From Foliimonas ilicis (GTDB lineage: Bacteria > Pseudomonadota > Alphaproteobacteria > Rhizobiales > Rhizobiaceae): a DNA stretch of 64,000 bases. Under the pieces are notes generated by a model. The model worked only from the letters and a program-made list of their open reading frames with translations. It was not told where the DNA came from and did not search any database. The DNA lies in NCBI RefSeq assembly GCF_039939195.1, contig NZ_JBDUUH010000011.1, forward strand, positions 124,001-188,000, read 5' to 3'. Shown piece by piece: positions 34,041-42,914 of the stretch (positions are counted from its first letter, which is position 1; every line of letters starts with the position of its first letter). Both the position numbers and the translations under genes were made by a program.

Positions 34041-34994
34041 TTATGCAGCCTCGTGCTTGAAGTTGAAGCCGCCAGCGTCTGTTTCGAGGAAGGCTTCGCC
34101 GCACGCCTTGGAGAGATTGCGCACCCGCAGAATGTAGCTCTGGCGCTCGGTTACGGAGATCACGCCGCGCGCGTCGAGCAGATTGAAGACATGGCTGGCC
34201 TTGATGCACTGGTCATAGGCCGGGAAAACCATCTGGTATGGCGCGCCCTCGGCGCGGTCGGCACCTGCCTTCAGCAGCGCCTTGCACTCGGCTTCCGCAT
34301 CCTCGAAATGGCGCAGCAGGACGGCGGTATTCGCATGTTCGAAATTGTGGCGCGAATATTCCTGCTCGGCCTGAAGAAACACATCGCCATAGGTGACTTT
34401 TTCGTCGCCCTCGCGGCCGTTGAAGTTCAGGTCGTAGACATTGTCGACGCCCTGCACATACATCGCCAGGCGTTCCAGACCATAGGTCAATTCGCCCGCA
34501 ACGGGTGAGCATTCGATGCCGCAGACCTGCTGGAAATAGGTGAACTGCGAGACTTCCATGCCGTCGCACCAGCACTCCCAGCCAAGGCCCCATGCGCCGA
34601 GCGTCGGGCTTTCCCAATCGTCCTCGACAAAGCGGATGTCATGCACCAGCGGGTCGATGCCGATCGCGGCCAGCGACCCGAGATAGAGTTCCTGAAGGTT
34701 GGAAGGGTTCGGCTTCAGGATCACCTGATACTGGTAATAATGCTGCAAGCGGTTCGGATTTTCGCCGTAGCGGCCATCCTTGGGGCGGCGCGACGGCTGG
34801 ACATAGGCCGCGTTCCACGGGCGAGGCCCGAGCGCGCGCAAGGTCGTTGCCGGATGAAACGTACCCGCGCCGACTTCCATGTCGTACGGCTGCAGCACGA
34901 CGCAACCATATTCCGCCCAGTAATTGTGAAGGGTCAGGATCAACCCCTGAAAGGAGCGCGTCGGGTTCAGATGGGCGGGCAATGTCGCGGTCAC
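34041..34994 (-). CDS. glyQ: Glycyl-tRNA synthetase alpha subunit
   Basis: A 317-residue catalytic alpha subunit of the heterotetrameric glycyl-tRNA synthetase. Class II motifs are visible: RSFQGLILTLHNYWAEYGCV at the N-terminus, RALGPRPWNAAYVQPSRRPK (motif 2 region) and VAGELTYGLERLAMYVQGVD (motif 3). I chose the GTG that opens VTATLPAHLNP; the frame extends 12 codons to a TTG. The gene precedes glyS by two bases. Upstream, a 30-bp hairpin (35033-35062) separates it from the TPR gene. Confidence 0.95.
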   Translation of the reverse strand: MTATLPAHLNPTRSFQGLILTLHNYWAEYGCVVLQPYDMEVGAGTFHPATTLRALGPRPWNAAYVQPSRRPKDGRYGENPNRLQHYYQYQVILKPNPSNLQELYLGSLAAIGIDPLVHDIRFVEDDWESPTLGAWGLGWECWCDGMEVSQFTYFQQVCGIECSPVAGELTYGLERLAMYVQGVDNVYDLNFNGREGDEKVTYGDVFLQAEQEYSRHNFEHANTAVLLRHFEDAEAECKALLKAGADRAEGAPYQMVFPAYDQCIKASHVFNLLDARGVISVTERQSYILRVRNLSKACGEAFLETDAGGFNFKHEAA

Positions 34995-35032
34995 GGGCAA
35001 ACTCGATGGTTGACGGTCAACGCCGGTCAAAC

Positions 35033-35062
35033 CGGATCATGGTTTTCAGGAACCACGATCCG
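35033..35062 (-). terminator. Hairpin between TPR gene and glyQ
   Basis: CGGATCATGGTT pairs with AACCACGATCCG around TTCAGG, a 12-bp stem with one mismatch. It lies downstream of the TPR/LysM gene and about 40 bp upstream of glyQ, so it may end the first transcript or shape the glyQ leader. No T-run is present, so intrinsic termination is uncertain. Confidence 0.45.
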
Positions 35063-35122
35063 CTCTCCGAACGCCGTCAGGGTCTAGAGCGCCCCGGAAA
35101 ATGCGTCAAGCGTTACAGGGAA

Positions 35123-37141
35123 TCAGTTGGCCTCAGGCAGCACCAGTTCCTGACCGGGAACGATGCGGCCCGGATCGCCACGCAGAACCGGATTGAGGTT
35201 CAGGATTTCCAGATAACGATTGCCATTGCCGAGCTTTTCATTAGCGATGGACCACAGCGACTGGCCGGGCTGCACCCGGTAGGACGCAGGAACCGGCTTC
35301 ACCGATGCCGTCGAAGCAGGCTGCACTCCGGCGGGTGCCGGAGCCGCATCGCTGCGCTTTTCCGGCTCAGGCGTGGGCGCATTGGCAGGCGGCGCAGCCT
35401 TTGCCGGGACTTCCTGCGCAGCCTTGTTTTCGATTGGCCCCAAGCCTTCCTTCAGCTTCTTCTGAACATCGGCCAGAATTGCCTCATCCGGCTTCATGTC
35501 GCGCGCATGGCTCCACTGGAAAGTGGCCTCCAGCTTGCGGCCGACGCGCCAGTAAGCGTCGCCAAGGTGATCGTTCAGCACAGCATCGTCGGGCTTCAAG
35601 GAAACCGCACGTTCCAGTTCGGTCACAGCTTCATCGAAGCGGCCAAGGCGGTAATAAGCCCAGCCGAGCGAATCGACGATATAGCCATCGCTCGGACGAA
35701 GCTCAACGGCCTTGCGGATCATCTCCAGGCCTTCTTCAAGCTTCATATTCATATCGACCCATGAATAGCCGAGATAATTCAGCACCTGCGGCTGGTCGGG
35801 GAACAGTTCCAGCGCCTTGTGGAAATTCGGCTCCGCCTTCGGCCATTCCTTCAGGCGCTCATAGGCGATGCCGCGCTGGTAGAAGATGTTCCAATCGGCA
35901 TTCGTCGGCTCTTTCAGACGATCGACCGCCTTGTCGTAAAGTGCCGCCGCAGACTTATAGTCTTCCTTCGACGCATAGACGCCGCCGAGCGCCAGATAGG
36001 CGCGCATATCGTCCGGGTCACCATCCAGAAGCGCCTGCAGATGCTGGATCGCCTCGTCATGGCGGTCGAGATCGGCAAGGTTCAGACCAAGCTGGAGTTC
36101 CGAAACGCGCTTGAGCGGCGAGGTATCGGGAATGCGCTCGTAGAAGGAAATCGCTTCTTCCGGGCGCTCCTGCTGTTCGGCAACGCCTGCAAGCTGCAGA
36201 AGTGCGGTATCGCTGTCGGGCTTCAGCGCAAGCGCATATTGCAGATAGAGCCGCACGAAGGATTCGCCGCCGCCACGGTTGAGCGCGGCAGACAGATTCA
36301 ACAGGATTTCGCTGGCGCCATCAGATGGATTGGCAATCAGCGGCTCGATCTTTTCGCCTTTTTCGATCTTTTCGCGCAGCGCGATCAGCGGAAGGCGACC
36401 AGATGCGAACTCCTCAGCCTTGCTTATGACGGCAAGAGCCTTGTCTTTCTCACCCTGCCTCGACAGGAAAATCGCGTAGGATTCAGCTGCGCGCAGCCAT
36501 GTTTCGGGTGCAGCACTGCCAGCGGCGACATTGTCGATGGTCGCCGTATAGGCTTCATCGGCCTGCTTTTTCATGCCGGCGACATCAGCCACCAGCGCGC
36601 GGTGGTAGCTGGCGAACAGCGTATACCACTCAGGCCCTTCGAGCTTTTGCAGCGTGGCTACGGCATCGGCGTTTTCGCCCATGCCCTGCTCTGCCCATGC
36701 CGACATGATGCGCGTGATGAGACGGTCGAGATCGGATTCCAGCGAAAGCTTCAGCAGCGTATGTGCGCTCTGGAATTCTTTCTTGCGGAATGCATCGACG
36801 GCCAGCGCAACGCGGGAAAAGCGCTCGACATCGGGAACCGCTTTCAGCTTTTCGGCATAGGGCAGCGATTCTTCGAAACGTCCCTGCGCGATCAGCGAAA
36901 GCATCAGGCTCTGTTGCAGCGACTGGTTGTCCGGGTCAAAGGCCAGCGCACGCTTGTAATAAGCGATGGCGCTGTCGAGATCGTTATCGACCTCGGCAAC
37001 ACGCGCTGCGAGATAAGCGCCCGAAAACGAGCTGATCTGGACCTGTTCTTCGGTCTGCTTGGTGAAGGCCGGCTGCAAGGTGAGCATGACGCCCGCCAGA
37101 GCGGTGACGCCCGCAAACCATTTGATCCGTTCCTGCAGCAT
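35123..37141 (-). CDS. TPR protein with C-terminal LysM domain
   Basis: A 672-residue protein. An N-terminal hydrophobic segment (WFAGVTALAGVMLTLQPAF) is probably a signal or anchor. At least ten tetratricopeptide repeats cover about residues 40-560 (for example SAIAYYKRALAFDPDNQSL and EAVTELERAVSLKPDDAVLN). A Pro/Ala-rich linker follows, then a LysM peptidoglycan-binding domain (YRVQPGQSLWSIANEKLGNG) at the end. It likely scaffolds proteins at the cell wall. It is a single-gene unit between the prenyl synthase and glyQ. Confidence 0.9.
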   Translation of the reverse strand: MLQERIKWFAGVTALAGVMLTLQPAFTKQTEEQVQISSFSGAYLAARVAEVDNDLDSAIAYYKRALAFDPDNQSLQQSLMLSLIAQGRFEESLPYAEKLKAVPDVERFSRVALAVDAFRKKEFQSAHTLLKLSLESDLDRLITRIMSAWAEQGMGENADAVATLQKLEGPEWYTLFASYHRALVADVAGMKKQADEAYTATIDNVAAGSAAPETWLRAAESYAIFLSRQGEKDKALAVISKAEEFASGRLPLIALREKIEKGEKIEPLIANPSDGASEILLNLSAALNRGGGESFVRLYLQYALALKPDSDTALLQLAGVAEQQERPEEAISFYERIPDTSPLKRVSELQLGLNLADLDRHDEAIQHLQALLDGDPDDMRAYLALGGVYASKEDYKSAAALYDKAVDRLKEPTNADWNIFYQRGIAYERLKEWPKAEPNFHKALELFPDQPQVLNYLGYSWVDMNMKLEEGLEMIRKAVELRPSDGYIVDSLGWAYYRLGRFDEAVTELERAVSLKPDDAVLNDHLGDAYWRVGRKLEATFQWSHARDMKPDEAILADVQKKLKEGLGPIENKAAQEVPAKAAPPANAPTPEPEKRSDAAPAPAGVQPASTASVKPVPASYRVQPGQSLWSIANEKLGNGNRYLEILNLNPVLRGDPGRIVPGQELVLPEAN

Positions 37142-37271
37142 GATTTCCCTTCCCGCAGTCCGCTATAAATATGCAAGACTCAATTCGATGGCATGGTGCA
37201 AAAGCATGGCCTTTTTGGGATCGTCGTTCAATCCGCCATCATTCACAATGAAGACAGCGAATATTTCGACA

Positions 37272-38288
37272 TCAGGCAACGCGGCTGATGCAGAAATCGA
37301 TAACGTCGATCAGTGCCGATTTCTGCGGCGTCGCATCCAAAGGTGCCAACGCATCGCGGGCAATTTCGCCGAAGTGGCGCGCCCTGCCGATCGTGTCGGC
37401 AATCGCACCGTGCCGCGCCATCAGTCCCATTGCCTTGTCGAGTGCAGCGTCATCGGTGACGTTTTCCTCGATCGCCTTCTTCCAGAATTCGCGCTCCGTG
37501 CCGGTGCCGCGCCTGTAGGCCAGAATGACCGGCAGGGTGACTTTGCCTTCGCGGAAATCGTCGCCGACATTCTTGCCGAGATCAGCACTCGAGCCGCCAT
37601 AATCCAGCGCATCATCGATCAACTGGAATGCCAGGCCGAGATTCATGCCGTAGGAGCGCAAGGCCGAACGGTGGTTCTTCGAGGCACCAGCAATCACCGG
37701 GCCGACTTCGGCGGCGGCTGAAAACAGCGCGGCGGTCTTTGCCTTGATGACTGCGAAATGCTCGTCCTCGGTGGTTTCGAGGTTCTTGGCCGCTGCAAGC
37801 TGCATGACCTCGCCTTCGGCAATCACCGAAGCGGCGGTCGACAGAATATCGAGCGCTTCGAGCGAACCGACATCCACCATCATGCGGAAGGCCTGGCCGA
37901 GAAGGAAGTCGCCGACCAGAACGCTGGCCTGGTTGCCCCAGATCATGCGCGCGGTTTTCTTGCCGCGGCGCATGCCGCTTTCATCGACCACATCGTCATG
38001 CAGAAGCGTTGCCGTGTGCATGAATTCTACGCTGGTCGCGAGCTTTACATGGCCCTCGCCTTCATAGCCGAACATCTGCGCGGCAGCGAGCGTAACCATA
38101 GGTCGCAAACGCTTGCCGCCGGAAGAGATCAGATGATTGGCGATTTCCGGTATCATTTCGACATCGGAGCCAGCCTTGGAGAGAATAAGCTTGTTCACGC
38201 GAGCCATATCGCCCGCTGTCAGGTCGATGAGGTGCTTTATCGACGCGCTTCCACGCTTTCCGTCTTCAAGGTTGAGCACAACACCCAC
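37272..38288 (-). CDS. Polyprenyl diphosphate synthase (octa-/decaprenyl type)
   Basis: A 338-residue all-trans prenyl synthase that builds the ubiquinone side chain. Both aspartate-rich motifs are clear: LLHDDVVDESGMRRGK (first) and FQLIDDALDYGG (second), with GGKRLRPM upstream. In Brucellaceae the product is usually the Q10 decaprenyl chain, but chain length is not proven here. I chose the GTG opening VGVVLNLEDG, with GGGAG upstream; a GTG five codons earlier is also in frame. It is divergent from the DUF2007 gene, and ubiA in this window would use its product. Confidence 0.93.
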   Translation of the reverse strand: MGVVLNLEDGKRGSASIKHLIDLTAGDMARVNKLILSKAGSDVEMIPEIANHLISSGGKRLRPMVTLAAAQMFGYEGEGHVKLATSVEFMHTATLLHDDVVDESGMRRGKKTARMIWGNQASVLVGDFLLGQAFRMMVDVGSLEALDILSTAASVIAEGEVMQLAAAKNLETTEDEHFAVIKAKTAALFSAAAEVGPVIAGASKNHRSALRSYGMNLGLAFQLIDDALDYGGSSADLGKNVGDDFREGKVTLPVILAYRRGTGTEREFWKKAIEENVTDDAALDKAMGLMARHGAIADTIGRARHFGEIARDALAPLDATPQKSALIDVIDFCISRVA

Positions 38289-38458
38289 TATCGATACTCC
38301 CACAATTCTTGCATGGCCGAAAATAACGCGCCGTGCATAGCATGGATTCTAGGGCCGTAAAGGTATGAACGGCAAGGGGCGAATTGGCGCGGACGTTCTA
38401 AGTTACGATTCTGAGCAATGCGATTTACTTTGAACCAACAACCTGCAAATTTCAGCAC

Positions 38459-38683
38459 ATGATCGAACTCATCAGAACCAATGACGCCGTCGTTATTTCT
38501 TTCGCGCAATCACTTCTTCGCGATGCGGGCATAGAATGTCTCGTCGCGGACGAGAATATGAGCGTTCTGGACGGCTCCATCGGCGTATTGCCGAAGCGAA
38601 TCCTCGTTGCGGACGACGAAATCGATCAGGCGAAACGCCTGCTCAACGATGCCGGCATCGGCAACGAAATCAGCAAGACCTGA
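38459..38683 (+). CDS. DUF2007 domain small protein
   Basis: A 74-residue cytosolic protein of the DUF2007 (putative prokaryotic signal transducing) family: MIELIRTNDAVVISFAQSLL, then AGIECLVADENM and RILVADDEIDQAKRLL. Ferredoxin-like fold is expected; its role is unknown. It precedes a methyltransferase gene by about 13 bp and is divergent from the prenyl synthase gene. Confidence 0.85.
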   Translation: MIELIRTNDAVVISFAQSLLRDAGIECLVADENMSVLDGSIGVLPKRILVADDEIDQAKRLLNDAGIGNEISKT

Positions 38684-38696
38684 CAGCACCCGCCAT

Positions 38697-39479
38697 ATGA
38701 TCGATGCCGTGACCGAAGCACAAACGACGCTCGACGCATTTCACCGCGGCAATTTCTGGCTGGTACAGCCCGCGCGCGGTGCGCATCGCTCCGGCACCGA
38801 TGCGCTTATGCTGGCAGCAGCCGTCCCATCGACTTTCTCAGGAAAGCTTGCGGATTTCGGCGCTGGTGCAGGCGCTGCCGGTCTTGCGGTCGCTTCGCGC
38901 TGTTCTGCCTGCAAAGTCGTTCTCATCGAGAAATCCGGCGAGATGGCAAGCTATGCCCGCCGGACCCTCGCGCACCTCAACAACGCCCATCTGGCAGAGC
39001 GTGCGGACGTGATCGAGGCAGATCTGACGCTTGCCGGAAAGGCACGGCGCGATGCCGGCCTTGCCGACAATTGCCTCGACTATGTCATCATGAACCCGCC
39101 CTTCAACGCCCCCCGTGACCGCGCAACGCCCGACGTGCTGCGCAAGGAAGCGCATGTGATGGAAGACGGGCTGTTCGAGCATTGGGTTCGCAGTGCAGCC
39201 GCCATGGTGAAGCCGCGCGGCGGTCTGGCGATCATCGCGCGTCCGCAATCGCTCGCCTCCATACTAAGCGCGCTCGAAGGCCGCTTCGGCAATGCCGAGA
39301 TCGTGCCGGTCCATCCGCGCACGGACGCGGCTGCAATCCGCATCATATTGCGTGCGGTGCGCGCGTCGCGCGGCGGCCTCAGCCTCAAGCCCGCACTCAT
39401 CGCCCACGGCGAAGGCCGCGAGTTTTCGCAGCGCGCCGACGACATAAACAACGGACGGGCATCGCTTTTTGGTGATTGA
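38697..39479 (+). CDS. N6-adenine tRNA methyltransferase-like protein (TrmN6 family)
   Basis: A 260-residue SAM-dependent methyltransferase. Motif I is LADFGAGAGAAGLAVAS and the N6-adenine catalytic motif is VIMNPPFNAPRD (NPPF). This resembles TrmN6/YfiC, which methylates A37 of tRNA1(Val), though other adenine targets are possible. The start ATG (MIDAVTEAQ) follows the DUF2007 gene by 13 bases; an in-frame extension would lie inside it. The S49 peptidase gene follows 83 bp later. Confidence 0.87.
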   Translation: MIDAVTEAQTTLDAFHRGNFWLVQPARGAHRSGTDALMLAAAVPSTFSGKLADFGAGAGAAGLAVASRCSACKVVLIEKSGEMASYARRTLAHLNNAHLAERADVIEADLTLAGKARRDAGLADNCLDYVIMNPPFNAPRDRATPDVLRKEAHVMEDGLFEHWVRSAAAMVKPRGGLAIIARPQSLASILSALEGRFGNAEIVPVHPRTDAAAIRIILRAVRASRGGLSLKPALIAHGEGREFSQRADDINNGRASLFGD

Positions 39480-39562
39480 ACCGTGAGCGGCATTGTGTTC
39501 GGGCTGCAAATCCCTACATCCGAAACAAGCAAACTCGCAACAAATGACGGAGATGACTGCCT

Positions 39563-40435
39563 GTGGTGAAACGGATTTTCAATCGCCTGCTTCCAAAAGC
39601 GTTCCGCTCAGAGGCGATCACCATTCCAGTCATCAGGCTTCACGGAACGATCCAGACAGGCGGCGGCGCGTTCAGGCAGTCGCTTTCACTGGCTTCCACG
39701 GCGGGCCTCATCGAAAAGGCCTTCGCATTCCAGAAGGCGCCCGCAGTCGCCATCTCGATCAATTCGCCCGGCGGATCTCCGGTCCAGTCGCGCCTGATCT
39801 TCAAGCGTATCCGCGATCTGGCCGAAGAAAAGAACAAGACGGTTCTGGTTTTCATCGAGGATGTCGCCGCATCCGGCGGCTATATGATTGCGGTTGCGGG
39901 CGATGAGATTTTCGCCGACCCGTCATCCATCGTCGGCTCCATCGGCGTCGTTTCCGCCTCTTTCGGCTTCACCGACCTCATGAAGAAGGTCGGCGTCGAG
40001 CGCCGCGTTTATACGGCTGGTGCCAACAAATCCGTGCTCGATCCTTTCAAGCCGGAGAAGCAGGAAGACATCGAGCGGCTGAAAGCGTTGCAGCTCGACG
40101 TGCATGCAACCTTCATCGATCTCGTCAAAAGCCGCCGTGGCGCAAAGCTGGTCGACGATCCCGAAATGTTTACCGGCCTGTTCTGGACCGGCAGCAAAGG
40201 TGTCGAGCTTGGGCTGGTCGATGCACTGGGCGACATGCGCGGCGTGCTGCGCGATCGCTACGGCCCCAAGACCAAGCTGCAACTGGTGACGCAGCCGCGC
40301 GGCTTCCTTGGAAAACGCCTCGGGCTTTTCGGCTCAAAAGACACATTTTCGCCACCTGACATCGCAGCTTCAGCCGCCAATGGCTTGATGGACGCGGCAC
40401 AGGAGCGTGCGCTTTGGTCTCGTTTTGGACTTTGA
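39563..40435 (+). CDS. S49 family serine peptidase (SppA/SohB-like)
   Basis: A 290-residue single-domain S49 peptidase. The catalytic serine is in VAASGGYMIAVAGDEIFADP, and the catalytic lysine in AGANKSVLDPFKPEKQ. The AISINSPGGSPVQSRLI loop shapes the oxyanion hole. Such proteins cut membrane-embedded signal peptides or degrade membrane proteins; an N-terminal membrane anchor is weak here. Two GTG codons in a row are possible starts. It is co-oriented with the methyltransferase and ispE genes. Confidence 0.9.
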   Translation: MVKRIFNRLLPKAFRSEAITIPVIRLHGTIQTGGGAFRQSLSLASTAGLIEKAFAFQKAPAVAISINSPGGSPVQSRLIFKRIRDLAEEKNKTVLVFIEDVAASGGYMIAVAGDEIFADPSSIVGSIGVVSASFGFTDLMKKVGVERRVYTAGANKSVLDPFKPEKQEDIERLKALQLDVHATFIDLVKSRRGAKLVDDPEMFTGLFWTGSKGVELGLVDALGDMRGVLRDRYGPKTKLQLVTQPRGFLGKRLGLFGSKDTFSPPDIAASAANGLMDAAQERALWSRFGL

Positions 40436-40510
40436 ATTTCTGGCGGAACAGCGCTAGATTGTAAATTGGCTCCCGGTTTTGGCCGGGGTTTCAATGGAAA
40501 GGCAACAGAA

Positions 40511-40696
40511 ATGCCGCAGATCATTTTCTTCGCGCTCGTTGGCATCGTCGCTTATGTCGGTTACCGCTCCTTCGTAAAAGAAGCGCAGCGCGTGACCGCG
40601 AAAGTACGCCGACAGGAGCAGCAATCGGTAAATGGAGCGAACGGAACGCTCGTAAAAGATCCCAAGACCGGCGAATATCGTCTGGCGAAAGACTGA
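40511..40696 (+). CDS. Small membrane-anchored hypothetical protein
   Basis: A 61-residue protein with one N-terminal hydrophobic helix (MPQIIFFALVGIVAYVGY) and a short charged tail ending DPKTGEYRLAKD, which is a motif common in small Rhizobiales membrane proteins. AAGGC precedes the ATG. Ten bases separate it from ispE, so it is co-transcribed. No function is known. Confidence 0.68.
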   Translation: MPQIIFFALVGIVAYVGYRSFVKEAQRVTAKVRRQEQQSVNGANGTLVKDPKTGEYRLAKD

Positions 40697-40706
40697 ACCG
40701 TATTCC

Positions 40707-41576
40707 GTGGATCCAGATGTCTCGTTCGCGGTCGAGCATGCGCCCGCAAAGGTCAACCTTGCGCTTCACGTAACCGGTCGCCGGGCTGACGGCTACCACC
40801 TTCTCGATAGTCTCATCGTGTTCACCGCCCATGGCGATCGCCTGACATTCAGTCCGGCACAGCGCGATTCTTTTTCAGTCACCGGGCCGTTTTCAGCTTC
40901 CGTGCCGAATGATGAAGGCAATCTAGTTTTGCGCGCGCGCGTTCTGCTGCGCGAGGCTTTTCCTGAAGCAAGAAAACCCGTTTCCATCGCTCTCGAAAAG
41001 AACCTGCCCGTCGCTTCCGGCATCGGCGGCGGCTCCAGCGATGCGGCGGCTACGCTGCGCGCCTTGGCGCGCCATTGGGGTTTAGAGGGGCAGGATCGCA
41101 TCGACGCAATCGCGCTTTCGCTCGGGGCGGACGTTCCGATGTGCCTCACCGGGCGGCCACTTCTGGCCAGCGGAATCGGCGACATCATGCAGCCCCTGAA
41201 CAGCTTTCCCGAACTCAATTTGGTTCTGGTAAATCCGGGCATCGCCCTTTCGACACCTGCCGTTTTCAAGGCTTTGCAATCCACCGACAATGCGCCCCTG
41301 CCCGCTCTGCCATCAGCGCTCGATTTTACCGCGTTGATCGAATGGCTGGAGACAACGCGCAACGATCTTCAGGATGCGGCCACGCAGATCGTTCCCGAAA
41401 TCGGTGACTCACTTTCCGCACTTCGCACCAACGGTTCGGCATTTGCGCGCATGTCCGGCTCCGGCGCGACATGCTTCGGGCTGTTCGAAAACGCGGAAAA
41501 TGCGGCCAAGGCAGCAGCATCGATTTCCGAAGCCCAACCAGACTGGTTCGTCTCATCCACCAAGGCAGTTTCATGA
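40707..41576 (+). CDS. ispE: 4-diphosphocytidyl-2-C-methyl-D-erythritol kinase
   Basis: A 289-residue GHMP kinase that phosphorylates CDP-methylerythritol in the MEP pathway. Motifs in order: APAKVNLALHVTGRRADGYH, the ATP loop LPVASGIGGGSSDAAATL, and the C-terminal MSGSGATCFGLFE. The start is GTG. Its TGA overlaps the moaB ATG by four bases. Together with dxs it makes two of the MEP enzymes in this window, but in separate transcripts. Confidence 0.96.
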   Translation: MDPDVSFAVEHAPAKVNLALHVTGRRADGYHLLDSLIVFTAHGDRLTFSPAQRDSFSVTGPFSASVPNDEGNLVLRARVLLREAFPEARKPVSIALEKNLPVASGIGGGSSDAAATLRALARHWGLEGQDRIDAIALSLGADVPMCLTGRPLLASGIGDIMQPLNSFPELNLVLVNPGIALSTPAVFKALQSTDNAPLPALPSALDFTALIEWLETTRNDLQDAATQIVPEIGDSLSALRTNGSAFARMSGSGATCFGLFENAENAAKAAASISEAQPDWFVSSTKAVS

Positions 41577-42124
41577 GCAGCGAAGCGCGCCAGTTCATCC
41601 CCGTTCGCATCGCCGTTCTGACGATTTCCGATACGCGCACGCTGACCGACGACAAATCCGGCCTGACGCTGGCCCAACGCATCGAGGAAGCCGGGCATCA
41701 TCTCGCGGCGCGCGAAATCGTGACGGACGACAAGGAAAAAATCCGCGAAACCGTCGAGAACTGGTCGAAAAATCCCGAAATCGACGTGGTAATCACCACC
41801 GGCGGCACCGGCTTCACCGGTCGCGACGTGACCCCGGAAGCGCTGGAGCCGATATTCGAAAAGCGCATGGACGGCTTTTCCGAAGTCTTTCACCGCATCT
41901 CCTACGACAAGATCGGCACATCGACCGTCCAGTCGCGCGCAACGGCTGGCGTCGTCAACGCAACCTTCGTCTTCGTGCTCCCCGGCTCCCCCGGCGCCTG
42001 CAAGGATGCATGGGACGGCATTCTGAAGCCCCAACTCGACTACCGCCACATGCCATGCAATTTCGTGGAAATCATGCCGCGGCTGGATGAACATCTAAGG
42101 CGCGGCGGCAAGCCATCGGCTTAG
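41573..42124 (+). CDS. moaB: Molybdenum cofactor biosynthesis protein B
   Basis: A 183-residue MoaB/MogA-fold protein predicted to adenylate molybdopterin. The MPT-binding motifs are TTGGTGFTGRDVTPEALE and FVLPGSPGACKDAWDGIL. The ATG overlaps the ispE stop, giving coupling between an isoprenoid gene and a Moco gene. Repeat copy 8 begins directly after the stop codon. Confidence 0.93.
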   Translation: MSSEARQFIPVRIAVLTISDTRTLTDDKSGLTLAQRIEEAGHHLAAREIVTDDKEKIRETVENWSKNPEIDVVITTGGTGFTGRDVTPEALEPIFEKRMDGFSEVFHRISYDKIGTSTVQSRATAGVVNATFVFVLPGSPGACKDAWDGILKPQLDYRHMPCNFVEIMPRLDEHLRRGGKPSA

Positions 42125-42358
42125 AGCGGTCCCAATTTTGATGGAATCGCGAGGCGCCCCCCTCTGTCCTGCCGGACATCTCCCCCACGGGTGGGGAGAT
42201 TGGCTGACACGATCCTCTGCATTCATTCTGCAATATTAGACAATTGGTGCCGAGCGTTCATGATGGAGTAATCTCCCCACCTGTGGGGGAGATGTCCGGC
42301 AGGACAGAGGGGGGCGCTGTCCCGCCGGCGTTTCTATTTAAAAATGAAACGCGCTAGG
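42125..42358. repeat. Palindromic repeat element, copy 8
   Basis: Same orientation as copy 5: it begins GAGCGGTCCCAATTTTGATG, continues CGAGGCGCCCCCCTCTGTCC, has the inner hairpin pair with GGAGATGTCCGGCAGGACAG, and ends CTGTCCCGCCGGCGTTTCTA. It starts at the moaB stop and is followed by the inverted-repeat-bounded island. Confidence 0.92.
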
Positions 42359-42375
42359 CGGTGCGACCAGCTTCC

Positions 42376-42399
42376 CTCATGCTGAGCCTGTCGAAGCAC
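42376..42399 (+). repeat. Left 24-bp inverted repeat of island
   Basis: Begins CTCATGCTGAGCCTGTCGAA. The string resembles REP-like sequences seen in many alphaproteobacteria, so each copy could be an independent REP. Its partner is at 42871-42894. Confidence 0.85.
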
Positions 42400-42870
42400 G
42401 CACAGGAATGCCACTGGCTGCGTGAACAAAAACCACCAATTTCATGTTTTTTATTCACCCCCTTTCAGCCTGCACCTATCATTCCCCCACTGTCTGAGCG
42501 GGAAGCCGGTGCGCACCGGGTATCGGTTCAGACAGCGGTGACCTCCCACTTGCGACTGCGGTAGTCGTGAGACCCGAGGGGTGAGACATGTCCGACCGAA
42601 GGTCGGCGCGTCGAAGATGCGTTCATGGCAGGAACTGACAAACCCCGCCGATGAAACATCCCAAAGCGTGCGGAGAAACCGCGATGTTCATCTGCACTAT
42701 TGAATGCAGGAGACATTGTGCCCGACCGACCGGATAGCAAAGACCGGCGGGGTGCGGACGTCGCGCCAAATATTACTTACACTAGGAAGGCACGGCCAAG
42801 CGCCCCGCTTCCCGGTTCTTTGACAATGGCCAGACGCGAAAGCGGGCGTGGCGATGATGAAATGTGTCGT

Positions 42871-42894
42871 GTGCTTCGACAGGCTCAGCATGAG
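42871..42894 (-). repeat. Right 24-bp inverted repeat of island
   Basis: Begins GTGCTTCGACAGGCTCAGCA, the exact reverse complement of 42376-42399. It ends about 20 bases from the stop codon of the glycosyltransferase gene. Confidence 0.85.
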
Positions 42895-42914
42895 AAGCGT
42901 TAGCGCGCCCAACC

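Larger units (their letters stand above)
42376..42894. other. 519-bp gene-poor island bounded by perfect 24-bp inverted repeats
   Basis: CTCATGCTGAGCCTGTCGAA (plus four more bases, GCAC; 42376-42399) is matched exactly in reverse complement at 42871-42894. The interior has no convincing gene but many hairpins: CTGTCTGA/TCAGACAG with an inner CCGGTGCGCACCGG, CGACT/AGTCG, CCGACC/GGTCGG, GCGG/CCGC, GATG/CATC. Short frames exist on both strands (for example 42700-42903 plus) without family resemblance. It may encode a structured RNA, or be a non-autonomous mobile or REP-flanked unit. Confidence 0.6.

Noticed and set aside
42703..42725. GCAGGAGACATTGTGCCC, recalling a cobalamin riboswitch box
   Set aside because: The other conserved B12 elements are not found upstream in the right order, and no cobalamin or transport gene follows.
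42700..42903. 67-residue plus-strand frame in the inverted-repeat island
   Set aside because: No recognised family, no good ribosome site, and it runs through the right terminal repeat; kept only as a remark in the island entry.
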